A DNA stretch of 64,000 nucleotides, from the NCBI GenBank assembly GCA_017534965.1, contig JAFXVA010000013.1, positions 61,914 to 125,913 on the forward strand, in the 5' to 3' direction. The first letter of the stretch is position 1, and each line of letters starts with the position of its first letter. The position numbers and the translations under genes are program-made. Shown here piece by piece: positions 36,448 through 43,905 of this stretch. This stretch comes from Elusimicrobiaceae bacterium (GTDB taxonomy: Bacteria; Elusimicrobiota; Elusimicrobia; Elusimicrobiales; Elusimicrobiaceae). The notes beneath the pieces were generated by a model, which was given only the letters and a program-made list of their open reading frames with translations, ran no database searches and had not been told where the DNA came from.

Positions 36448-36924
36448 ATGTCAAAAAAATTAGTTGCCTATTTTTCAGCCAGCGGTATTACCGAAAAAGT
36501 GGCAAAACAAATTGCCGATTTAGCAAAAGCAGATATTTATGAAATTAAACCAAAAGTGCCTTACACCGAGGCAGACCTTGATTGGATGAACAAATCAAGC
36601 CGCAGTTCTATGGAAATGAAGAACCTTTCCTTTAGACCTGAAATGGCAGATAATAATATAGATATTTCCGCTTACGATACAATTTATCTCGGTTTTCCTA
36701 TTTGGTGGTATATTGCACCGACTATTGTTAATACTTTTTTGGAAAAGCACGATTTTAGCGGTAAAAAGATTGTTTTATTTGCCACATCGGGCGGTAGCGG
36801 TCTTGGCAAAACAGCCCAGCATTTAAAACCTAGTGTCGCCAAAGATACCATAATTATTGAAGGTAAAATTTTAAACTCCGCAAGTTCAGCAGATATACAA
36901 AATTGGCTAAACTCTGTAAAATAA
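36448..36924 (+). CDS. Flavodoxin
   Basis: A 158-residue flavodoxin-like protein of the FMN-dependent flavodoxin/flavin-oxidoreductase group. The phosphate loop is FSASGITEKVAKQIA (about 9-23). The isoalloxazine-side loops are LGFPIWWYIAPT (about 80) and ATSGGSGLGKT (about 112). It is a likely low-potential electron carrier or quinone/NADPH-linked reductase. An AGGGGAGG site precedes the ATG, an extended -10-like TGGTATAAA lies near 36404-36412, and a terminator follows, so it looks monocistronic. Confidence 0.9.
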   Translation: MSKKLVAYFSASGITEKVAKQIADLAKADIYEIKPKVPYTEADLDWMNKSSRSSMEMKNLSFRPEMADNNIDISAYDTIYLGFPIWWYIAPTIVNTFLEKHDFSGKKIVLFATSGGSGLGKTAQHLKPSVAKDTIIIEGKILNSASSADIQNWLNSVK

Positions 36925-36937
36925 ATTATATTTAAAC

Positions 36938-36978
36938 AAAAACTACCGAAGTTTTTAAAAAAGACTTCGGTAGTTTTT
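36938..36978. terminator. Bidirectional rho-independent terminator
   Basis: A perfect 15-bp stem (36938-36952 with 36964-36978) with A/T-rich flanks separates the flavodoxin gene from the convergent Pro/Ala-repeat gene. Confidence 0.92.
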
Positions 36979-36988
36979 TATGCCATTT

Positions 36989-37786
36989 TTATTTTTTTAA
37001 TGTCTTTAATAGAGATGTCTTGGATGTTTTAGTATCATTTGAATCTTGCTTTTTTGTTTCCGCTTTGGCAAGAATATTATTTTTGGGTTGATTTATATTT
37101 TTTAATATTCCGCCTTCTTTATTTTCCTTGTTTGAGCTTTCACGTCTTTCCTGTCTTGCCTGCTCTTTTTTATTAGATTCCTCTAAAAACTTATTGACTA
37201 TCGGATTTTTACTGGTTGTATTTTTTACAATACTCGGTGCTGGTGTCGGTGCAGATGTAGGCGCGGGTGCAGGAGCTGGGGCTGGTGTTGGAGCTGGTGC
37301 CGGTGCAGGCGCAGGGCGTGGAGCTGGAGCTGGTGTTGGAGCAGGTGCTGGTCTTGGAGCGGGAGCAGGAGCTGGGGCTGGTTGCGGTGCGGGTGTGGGG
37401 GCTGGTTTAGGATTAACATGGTGCGGAGGCGGTGGAGTCCTTCCATGTCTTTTCCCTTTTACATATATTGGTTGGGTGGTAACATATTCCGTATAATATA
37501 TTTCTGTAGAAGGGGAACTGCAACGGCTTACATTAGAAATATCATAGATAGTGTTATCTGTATTTACTACCACCACAACTTCTTCTTGGCCTTGAGTATA
37601 TTGACAGGGTTTTACAAAGGAATAAGCAACACTTTCATCTTGTAAAGTGTATTGGGAAGTTGGCACCCCGTATTTAACAACAAGATTATCAAAATTTTGG
37701 CCTCTCCAGTTAAATGCTTGTTGCTCAAAAGTGGCACACGCCGTAAGACTGATAATGCCCAAAAATAAAAAGATATGTTTTTTCAT
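36989..37786 (-). CDS. Lipoprotein with Pro-Ala repeat linker
   Basis: A 265-residue protein with a lipoprotein signal ending ISLTACATF (Cys about 16). A small folded domain follows (about 20-100), with FNWRGQNFDNLVVKYGVPTSQ and SYVFVKPCQY-like features; this resembles small outer-membrane-anchored domains that open with a wxGxxxxxlxxxyGxP motif. A long PAPAP/PxPAPA repeat (about 130-190) could span the periplasm. The end is Lys/Asn/Ser-rich. The ATG at 37786 starts the signal peptide and has a GGAGG site. Confidence 0.72.
   Translation of the reverse strand: MKKHIFLFLGIISLTACATFEQQAFNWRGQNFDNLVVKYGVPTSQYTLQDESVAYSFVKPCQYTQGQEEVVVVVNTDNTIYDISNVSRCSSPSTEIYYTEYVTTQPIYVKGKRHGRTPPPPHHVNPKPAPTPAPQPAPAPAPAPRPAPAPTPAPAPRPAPAPAPAPTPAPAPAPAPTSAPTPAPSIVKNTTSKNPIVNKFLEESNKKEQARQERRESSNKENKEGGILKNINQPKNNILAKAETKKQDSNDTKTSKTSLLKTLKK
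37304..37388. repeat. Pro-Ala coding microrepeat
   Basis: GGTGC/GGAGC-type hexanucleotide repeats encode the PAPAP linker of the lipoprotein. Base use here is far more G+C-rich than the surroundings, so the length may vary between strains. Confidence 0.6.
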
Positions 37787-37837
37787 AATTTGCCTCCTTG
37801 TACTATAATAACGCACAAAGCAGACAAATTATTGCAA

Positions 37838-38036
37838 CTATAAATTAAAAAGCACCCTGTTTTTTGAGGGAGGGAATTCGGCTTCCGTCAAATTTCTGAC
37901 GAAATTTGCTCCAGCCCGGGCTCGCGGTTTTTGCCTTTCGGTGCAAAGCACCTCAAACAAAAACATCGCTCCGCCTTTCGAATCCCTACGGGAAGCAAAG
38001 CAGTTTGCTTCCCTGCCAATTCCTATAAATTAAAAA
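37838..38036. repeat. Palindromic block flanked by 14-bp direct repeats beside tRNA-Ser
   Basis: CTATAAATTAAAAA occurs at 37838-37851 and again, exactly, at 38023-38036. The 171 bp between are less AT-rich than the neighbourhood and full of perfect hairpins. These are 8 bp (37889-37896/37901-37908), 7 bp (37927-37933/37958-37964) enclosing 5 bp (37940-37952), and 10 bp (37990-37999/38004-38013). GGGAATTCG (37872-37880) pairs with CGAATCCC (37979-37986), closing the whole. GAGGGAGGGA(A)TTCG at 37866-37880 copies the 3' end of the adjacent tRNA-Ser. No ORF is supported. Confidence 0.65.
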
Positions 38037-38055
38037 CCCCGCAAAAGCGGGGTTT
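38032..38055 (-). terminator. Terminator of tRNA-Ser
   Basis: A 9-bp stem (38034-38042 with 38047-38055), AAAA loop, is followed on the minus strand by a T tract. It lies 8 nt past the tRNA 3' end. Confidence 0.88.
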
Positions 38056-38063
38056 AAATTTAT

Positions 38064-38151
38064 CGGAGAGGGAGGGATTCGAACCCTCGATACCCTTTTG
38101 GAGTATACAGTCTTTCCAGGACTGCGCCTTCAACCACTCGGCCACCTCTCC
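38064..38151 (-). tRNA. tRNA-Ser (anticodon GGA)
   Basis: An 88-nt class II tRNA. Acceptor GGAGAGG pairs with CCTCTCC, the discriminator is G, the anticodon stem is CAGTC/GACTG with loop CTGGAAA, and there is a long variable arm. The T-arm contains GGTTCGAATCC. CCA is not encoded. Confidence 0.95.
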
Positions 38152-38263
38152 TAACAAAAGGATAAATTTATTATATCAAATTTAAACTTATGGCTCAACA
38201 AATAAATTATATAATCCCCAAAAATGCTGGACTTTGATATAAAAATTCTATATTATAAAGGGT

Positions 38264-38280
38264 AGAGCAGTCTTTGCTCT
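38264..38280 (+). promoter_or_regulatory. Leader hairpin of the MoxR-Bat operon
   Basis: A 6-bp hairpin AGAGCA/TGCTCT with a 5-nt loop sits directly before the GGGAGGGG ribosome site. TATAAA at about 38253-38258 is the likely -10; its -35 (TTGATA) is poorly spaced. Confidence 0.4.
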
Positions 38281-38293
38281 TTTGGGAGGGGTT

Positions 38294-39277
38294 ATGAATA
38301 TTACGGAAATAAATCAAAGAGTCCAACAGGAAGGATTCTTTTTGCAAGATTTAAAAAGAGAAATTTCAAAAGTTATTGTAGGCCAGCAAGATTTAATTGA
38401 AAAAATGTTAATCGGTTTAATTGCCGACGGACATATTTTAATTGAAGGTGTGCCGGGCCTTGCCAAAACTATGGCAGTTAAAACACTCGCCCAGGCCTTG
38501 CAGGCAAGTTTTGCCCGCATACAATTTACACCGGATTTACTGCCGGCAGATATTACCGGAACTTTAATTTTTAACCCGAAGGAAGGCACCTTTTCACCTA
38601 GACAAGGGCCTATCTTTGCAAATTTAGTCTTGGCTGATGAAATTAACCGCTCACCGGCTAAAGTGCAAAGTGCCTTGCTTGAAGCTATGCAAGAACGACA
38701 GGTAACTATCGGCGATCAAACTTATCAATTACCAAAACCTTTTATGGTTCTTGCTACCCAAAACCCTGTTGAACAAGAGGGAACTTATCCTTTACCCGAA
38801 GCTCAAGTAGATAGATTTATGTTAAAACTTGAAGTCAGTTATCCTTCTAAGGAAGAAGAAAAGCAGATTCTTGAAAGGATGTCCCTAGCTACAAAACCAC
38901 AAGTTGAAAGCAAAATTACCACAGATGTAATTTTGCGCGCACGTGAAGTGGCAGATAATATTTATGTGGATGAAAAAGTTAAAAACTATATTGTTGATTT
39001 AGTTTTTGCTACCAGAAACCCCAAAGATTATAAACTTGATAATCTTGCTCCTTATATCTTATACGGCGCAAGTCCGCGTGCTTCAATTTATTTAACCCAG
39101 GCGGCAAAAGCCCTTGCTTTTATTGAAGGCAGAGGTTATGTGACGCCGGAAGATATTAAAGAAATCGGTCCGGATGTTTTACGCCACCGCATACTTAGAA
39201 CTTACGAAGCCGAAGCCGAAAACATTACCCCCCAAGAAATTATTACAAAAATCTTTGCGACAGTAGAAGTTCCGTAA
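38294..39277 (+). CDS. MoxR-family AAA ATPase
   Basis: A 327-residue AAA+ protein with VIVGQQDLIEKMLIGL, Walker A GVPGLAKT (about 49-56), Walker B VLADEINRSPAK and sensor ATQNPVEQEGTYPLPEAQVDRF. MoxR ATPases work as chaperones with VWA-domain partners, exactly the genes that follow. The start is the ATG at 38294, behind GGGAGGGG; an upstream TTG is unlikely. It leads the BatA-E type aerotolerance/stress operon. Confidence 0.94.
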   Translation: MNITEINQRVQQEGFFLQDLKREISKVIVGQQDLIEKMLIGLIADGHILIEGVPGLAKTMAVKTLAQALQASFARIQFTPDLLPADITGTLIFNPKEGTFSPRQGPIFANLVLADEINRSPAKVQSALLEAMQERQVTIGDQTYQLPKPFMVLATQNPVEQEGTYPLPEAQVDRFMLKLEVSYPSKEEEKQILERMSLATKPQVESKITTDVILRAREVADNIYVDEKVKNYIVDLVFATRNPKDYKLDNLAPYILYGASPRASIYLTQAAKALAFIEGRGYVTPEDIKEIGPDVLRHRILRTYEAEAENITPQEIITKIFATVEVP

Positions 39278-39300
39278 TTTGTTAAGGAACAGGGGGCTTT

Positions 39301-40176
39301 ATGCAAACTTCCGATATTTTAAAGCGTGTTCGCCAAATTGAATTTAAAACAGGCAAATTGGTTCGTGAAACTTTTGCCGGCCAATACCTTAGTGTATTTA
39401 AAGGCCAGGGTATAGAGTTTGCCGAAGTGCGCCAATATATTGCCGGGGATGATATACGCTCTATTGATTGGAATGTTTCGGCAAGAACAGGCAATACCTA
39501 TGTTAAAAAATTTAATGAAGAAAGAGAGCTAAGTGTTATTATTGCTTGCGATGTTTCTGCTTCTCAATATTTCGGCTCTAAAGGTAATTTGAAAGTGGAA
39601 GCTGCTATTGAACTTGCTTCTGTTTTTGCTTTTTCTGCTATAAAAAATAGTGATAAAGTAGGGCTTTTACTTTTTAGTGATAAGGTGGAACTTTATATTC
39701 CGCCCCGCAAAGGGAAAAGACATGTTTTAAGAATTATAAGAGAACTTTTGGCCTTTGAACCGAAAAGCAAAAAAACCGATATTTCACTTGCTTTAAGCAC
39801 TTTGCTTCGTCTTATTAAAAGACAAGGAATTTTGCTTTTTATATCTGATTTCGTTGATAATAATTATGAAAAATCTTTCAAACTTGCGGCACGCAAATTT
39901 GATTTAATACCGGTTATTATTGAAGACCCTTTGGAATTTAATTTTCCAAAAATTCCGGCTTTGATTCAGATTGAAGATGCCGAAAGCGGAGTCGGCGGGT
40001 TTATAACTCCCAGGACTTTAGGGCAGATTTCCCAAGCAAGAAAAGATGTTTTGACTAAAGCCATAAATCTTTTTAAATTAAGTGGGGTTGATTATATAAA
40101 TATAGATGCTTCCAAAAATACTTTAGACCCGGTTATAAAATTTTTTAAACAGCGTTCAAGGAAGTTAGGTGTATGA
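39301..40176 (+). CDS. DUF58-domain protein
   Basis: A 291-residue DUF58 protein. It shows the family signature GQGIEFAEVRQYIAGDDIRSIDWNVSARTG (split here: GQGIEFAEVRQY then DDIRSIDWNVSART, about 37-67). A VWA-like fold follows, with CDVSASQYFG and SDFVDNNYE. DUF58 genes sit between MoxR and VWA genes in Bat operons. The protein is cytoplasmic by sequence, with no membrane segment. It overlaps the next gene by 4 nt. Confidence 0.92.
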   Translation: MQTSDILKRVRQIEFKTGKLVRETFAGQYLSVFKGQGIEFAEVRQYIAGDDIRSIDWNVSARTGNTYVKKFNEERELSVIIACDVSASQYFGSKGNLKVEAAIELASVFAFSAIKNSDKVGLLLFSDKVELYIPPRKGKRHVLRIIRELLAFEPKSKKTDISLALSTLLRLIKRQGILLFISDFVDNNYEKSFKLAARKFDLIPVIIEDPLEFNFPKIPALIQIEDAESGVGGFITPRTLGQISQARKDVLTKAINLFKLSGVDYINIDASKNTLDPVIKFFKQRSRKLGV

Positions 40177-41114
40177 AAAAGATATTATCCTTTTTATTTT
40201 TAATTTGTGCGGTTTTTGCGCTTGCGCAAGATTTACCTGCCGAAGAAGAAACAAAGCAGGAAGAACCAAAAAACGAAATTGCAACTTTCGCTTCTTATCA
40301 GGAAGTAAACGCTCCTGTTTCTTTTGCTACGCCTTTTAATATAACTATTGATTTAGACCAAGCGGCAACTTTACAGCCAAGTGAACAAGAAGATTTTGAA
40401 ATAGTTAAAGTTGATACTAAAAAACCAAAACAAATAGTTTTAACTGTTGTTCCTTTTAATTTAGGTATATCCACCTTTACAGCGACTTTAATTGATAGTA
40501 ACGGCACTGCTTTTGATATGCCGCCTTTACCAGTAGAAATTTCAAAGGTTAAAACTAAATACGGCGCGCAACCTTTGCTTGATATTAGAGAACCTAAAAC
40601 CGCACCTTATTGGCTTATATATTTATTTCTCCTATTACTTATTATTTTAGCGATAATTTATTTTATTTATCGTATGGAAAAGCGCAAAAAACAAGTAAAG
40701 AAATTAAAAATAGCCAATCCTTATTTAGATGAGACTAAAACTCCTGAAGAAGTGGCTTTGGCTCAAATTGATAGTTTACTTTTAAAAGATTTATGGGAAA
40801 GCGGACAATATAAACTCTTTTATATTTACTTAACAGATATTTTAAGAGATTATTTAACGGCCCGTTTTAAATTTGAAGCACATAAATTTACAACAAAAGA
40901 TTTACTTAAATATATCAAAAAACGTCAAGATTTTAAATCTGATTTAATTAGTCCGCTTGAAATATTTTTGAAATCTTCTGATTTTGTTAAATTTGCCAAA
41001 GCTGTGCCTACAATAGATCAAAGAGAAAAAAATATCAGCGATCTTCGTTTAGTTATTAAAGGTAATGCAAAACCTGTAGAAGCACAAAATAAACAGGGGG
41101 AAATTAAAAAATGA
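40173..41114 (+). CDS. Bat-operon membrane protein (DUF4381-like position)
   Basis: A 313-residue protein with a signal peptide (about 1-19), a beta-rich periplasmic region (about 40-125), one transmembrane helix (about 145-166) and a basic linker. The cytoplasmic tail has QIDSLLLKDLWESGQYKLFYIYLTDILRDYL. This layout matches the small membrane protein found between DUF58 and BatA genes; its exact role is unknown. It overlaps both neighbours by 4 nt. Confidence 0.78.
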   Translation: MKKILSFLFLICAVFALAQDLPAEEETKQEEPKNEIATFASYQEVNAPVSFATPFNITIDLDQAATLQPSEQEDFEIVKVDTKKPKQIVLTVVPFNLGISTFTATLIDSNGTAFDMPPLPVEISKVKTKYGAQPLLDIREPKTAPYWLIYLFLLLLIILAIIYFIYRMEKRKKQVKKLKIANPYLDETKTPEEVALAQIDSLLLKDLWESGQYKLFYIYLTDILRDYLTARFKFEAHKFTTKDLLKYIKKRQDFKSDLISPLEIFLKSSDFVKFAKAVPTIDQREKNISDLRLVIKGNAKPVEAQNKQGEIKK

Positions 41115-42103
41115 CATTTGCAAATCCTTTTTTCTTATATTTACTGATACCTCTTTTTATTATTTGTCTTTTAGGGGCATTTTTGAAAATTAAATTTACG
41201 GCAAAGATAAAATATCCTTTGGCTAAACAAATAGATCATAATGTTTCAGCTTTTTTTATTTTGGCAAATTGGTTACCTTATTTGTTAATTGTTTTGGCTT
41301 TAATATTATTAATTATTGCTCTTGCAAGGCCACAAAAACAAGGCCAAACTACCATTCCGCCTACTAAAGGTATAGATATAATGCTGACAATTGATACTTC
41401 CGGTTCAATGCGGGCTTTAGATTTTAGCCCCAATCGTATGGAAGCCGCCAAACAAACGGCTTTAGATTTTATGGAAAAACGTTCAAGCGATAGAATAGGG
41501 GTTGTAGTTTTTGCCGATAATGCAATGCTTCAATGTCCTTTAACTTTGGATTATTTTGCAATAGAAGAATATATAAAACTTATTCATATAGGTATGCTTA
41601 AAACTCCTGGGGGAACAGCTATTGGGGATGCTATTGCTGTTTCTACTTTACATTTAAAAGATAGCCCGACAAAAAGCAAAATTATAGTGCTTGTAACAGA
41701 TGGAGAATCTAATACCGGCACGCTTGATCCTGTTTCTGCTGCTAAAGCGGCAAACGGATACGGAATAAAAATTTATACTATTGCCATTTCCGGCGAGGGT
41801 ATGGTTTCTCAGCTGGTAAGAACGGCTTTTGGTATGCAAAATGTAAATACTAAGGCAGATCCTTTAGGGGAAGGTCTTTTAAAAGAAATAGCCGATCTTA
41901 CCGGCGGGCAATTCTTCCGCGCACGTAATAATTTTGAACTTTCAAATATTTATAAAACTATTGATCAACTTGAAAAAACGGAATTTGATAAAAGATTTCA
42001 AGTTAGTTATGAAGATGCTTATCAGCCCTTACTAGTAATGGCTTTAATGCTACTTATCTGTGCATTTATCTTACAGAAATTTGTTTTTATAGAGGTGCCG
42101 TAA
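41111..42103 (+). CDS. batA: VWA-domain membrane protein BatA
   Basis: A 330-residue protein. Two N-terminal transmembrane helices (about 7-24, 50-72) precede a von Willebrand A domain with an intact MIDAS: DTSGSMRALDF (about 95), TPGGTAIGDA and TDGESNTGT. A third helix (about 305-325) closes it. BatA binds metal-dependently to partners regulated by MoxR. One base-level boundary separates it from batB. Confidence 0.93.
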   Translation: MTFANPFFLYLLIPLFIICLLGAFLKIKFTAKIKYPLAKQIDHNVSAFFILANWLPYLLIVLALILLIIALARPQKQGQTTIPPTKGIDIMLTIDTSGSMRALDFSPNRMEAAKQTALDFMEKRSSDRIGVVVFADNAMLQCPLTLDYFAIEEYIKLIHIGMLKTPGGTAIGDAIAVSTLHLKDSPTKSKIIVLVTDGESNTGTLDPVSAAKAANGYGIKIYTIAISGEGMVSQLVRTAFGMQNVNTKADPLGEGLLKEIADLTGGQFFRARNNFELSNIYKTIDQLEKTEFDKRFQVSYEDAYQPLLVMALMLLICAFILQKFVFIEVP

Positions 42104-43126
42104 ATGGAATTATTCGCCAATTTAAAAGTTTTTATTTATTTATTTCTTACTGCCCTTATAATTACTTTTGTTTTAATTTTTGCAAGTAAGCGCAAAAGTA
42201 AAATAATTAATTTACTTTGGTCAAAAGCAAATTATAAGCGTTTGATTCCACAGAATATAAAAACAAGAAGAAGATTAAAAACAATTTTCTTTTTACTGGG
42301 ATTATTCTTTTTGTTTATTGCTCTTGCCGGCCCACAATGGGGCAGAGAAAAAGTGGAAGCTACAACCGTTTATTCTCAAGCGATAATTGCGCTTGATGTT
42401 TCCAATTCTATGCTTGCACAAGATTTTAAACCAAATCGCCTTGAAAGTGCAAAAATTATGATAAATATGATTTTAAGCCAAAGTTTTCAGCAACGCCTTG
42501 GATTAATTGCTTTTACTTCTAAAGCTTATTTACAATGCCCTGTAACAACGGATACTATGGCCCTTAAGAATTTAACAAATTCTTTTTCTACAAAAAGTGT
42601 TCCTGTACAAGGAACTTCTCTTTCAGATGCTTTGGAACTTGCCGCTAAAATGCTTAGCCCTTATAGCGGAAGAAAAGCCCTTGTTTTAATAAGTGATGGG
42701 GAAGATCATTTTCCGCAAGATATTAAGCATGCTGTTAGTGTCGCAAGAGATAATCAAATAAGGGTTATTGCTGTTGGGGTGGGCAATCCCGAAGGCGAGC
42801 TAATACCTATTCAAGGGGCAAAAGGAAAAGAATATAAAAAAGATAAAAATGGGAATCTCGTTTTAACTAAATTAAATGAAAAGGGCTTAAAGGAAATTGC
42901 TGTGCAAACTGGCGGGGTATATATTCGCTATATAAACGAGCAGAAGACCGCAAGCGATATTCTTGATCAATTAGAAGATCTGGATAAAACAACCGATCAA
43001 AAGTTAAAGCTGTATAAATATAAGAATCGCTATCAAATTGCTTTAGTTATTTCTCTTATATTTTTAATAATATCTATACTTATTACTCTAAGAAAGGTAG
43101 AATTTAAAAAGAAGGGGGAAAAATGA
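42104..43126 (+). CDS. batB: VWA-domain membrane protein BatB
   Basis: A 340-residue BatB with N-terminal helices (about 7-26, 58-76). The VWA MIDAS is DVSNSMLAQDFKPNRL (about 99), the Thr loop VQGTSLSDAL and the SDGEDH loop. A C-terminal helix (about 308-328) follows. It starts immediately after the batA stop and overlaps batC by 4 nt. The paired BatA-BatB order is conserved in this operon type. Confidence 0.93.
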   Translation: MELFANLKVFIYLFLTALIITFVLIFASKRKSKIINLLWSKANYKRLIPQNIKTRRRLKTIFFLLGLFFLFIALAGPQWGREKVEATTVYSQAIIALDVSNSMLAQDFKPNRLESAKIMINMILSQSFQQRLGLIAFTSKAYLQCPVTTDTMALKNLTNSFSTKSVPVQGTSLSDALELAAKMLSPYSGRKALVLISDGEDHFPQDIKHAVSVARDNQIRVIAVGVGNPEGELIPIQGAKGKEYKKDKNGNLVLTKLNEKGLKEIAVQTGGVYIRYINEQKTASDILDQLEDLDKTTDQKLKLYKYKNRYQIALVISLIFLIISILITLRKVEFKKKGEK

Positions 43127-43905
43127 ATAAATATCTTTTCCTAATATTTTTATTCTGTCCGCTTTTAGTAAACGGCGGGGGGCAGTCTGATTTGAAACTT
43201 GGGGATAAGGCCTATTCCCAAAAGAAATACGGCACTGCTTATGAACATTATCAAAAAGCAGCTGCCCAAGGCAAAGAAGAAGGTTTTTATAATAGCGGTG
43301 CTGCTTTATATCGTTTGGAAGATTTTGGCGGCGCAAGTGAACAATATTTAAAAGCTGCTCAAGATTATGAAAAGAGCAATATAAAATCAGCCCAAAATTC
43401 CTATTATAATTTAGCCAATTCACAATATAAAAACAATCAAACTAAGGAAGCTCTTTCAAGCGCAAAAAAAGCTATTTTACTTAATGGCAAAGATGAAGCG
43501 GCTATTCACAATATGCAATTTATGCTAGAGCAATGCCAAAATGGTAATCAAGGGCAGGAAAATAAAGAAGGCAATAATAATGCTCCTAAAGATAATCAGG
43601 AAAACAGCCAAGACCAAAATCAGCAAGGCAGTAATAGCCCGGATAATCAAAATCAAGATAATCAGGACAATCAAGATAAAAATGGTCAAGGCCAAGATAA
43701 TCAGGATCAAAATAATCAGGACCAAGATAGCCAAAACCAAAACAGCCAAGGCCAAAATCAAGATGATAGCAAATTGAGTCAGCAAGAAGCGCAAGATATT
43801 TTGAATATGCTTGGTAATGGAGAGCAAAAAGGCGCTCCTCCGCCTTTACAAGGGCAGACCGGCAATAATAGAAGTTCGCAAATGCAAGTGGAGAAAGATT
43901 GGTAA
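43123..43905 (+). CDS. batC: TPR protein BatC with Asn/Gln/Asp-rich tail
   Basis: A 260-residue protein with a signal peptide (about 1-18) and tetratricopeptide helices (about 22-130). A low-complexity tail of Asn, Gln and Asp follows (about 140-215), then a short C-terminal segment with SQQEAQDILNMLGNGEQKGAP. The last motif is typical of BatC/BatB-fusion TPR proteins. It is periplasmic and coupled to batB (4 nt) and batD (stop and start share a base). Confidence 0.88.
   Translation: MNKYLFLIFLFCPLLVNGGGQSDLKLGDKAYSQKKYGTAYEHYQKAAAQGKEEGFYNSGAALYRLEDFGGASEQYLKAAQDYEKSNIKSAQNSYYNLANSQYKNNQTKEALSSAKKAILLNGKDEAAIHNMQFMLEQCQNGNQGQENKEGNNNAPKDNQENSQDQNQQGSNSPDNQNQDNQDNQDKNGQGQDNQDQNNQDQDSQNQNSQGQNQDDSKLSQQEAQDILNMLGNGEQKGAPPPLQGQTGNNRSSQMQVEKDW

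Noticed and set aside
37128..37496. Plus-strand ORF of 122 codons rich in Gly and Ala
   Set aside because: It is the antisense of the Pro-Ala repeat in the lipoprotein gene; repeat composition alone keeps the frame open, and it has no ribosome site.
43525..43827. Minus-strand 100-codon hydrophobic ORF (Ile/Leu-rich)
   Set aside because: It is the antisense of the Asn/Gln/Asp repeat in batC, where codon composition creates a false membrane-like protein.
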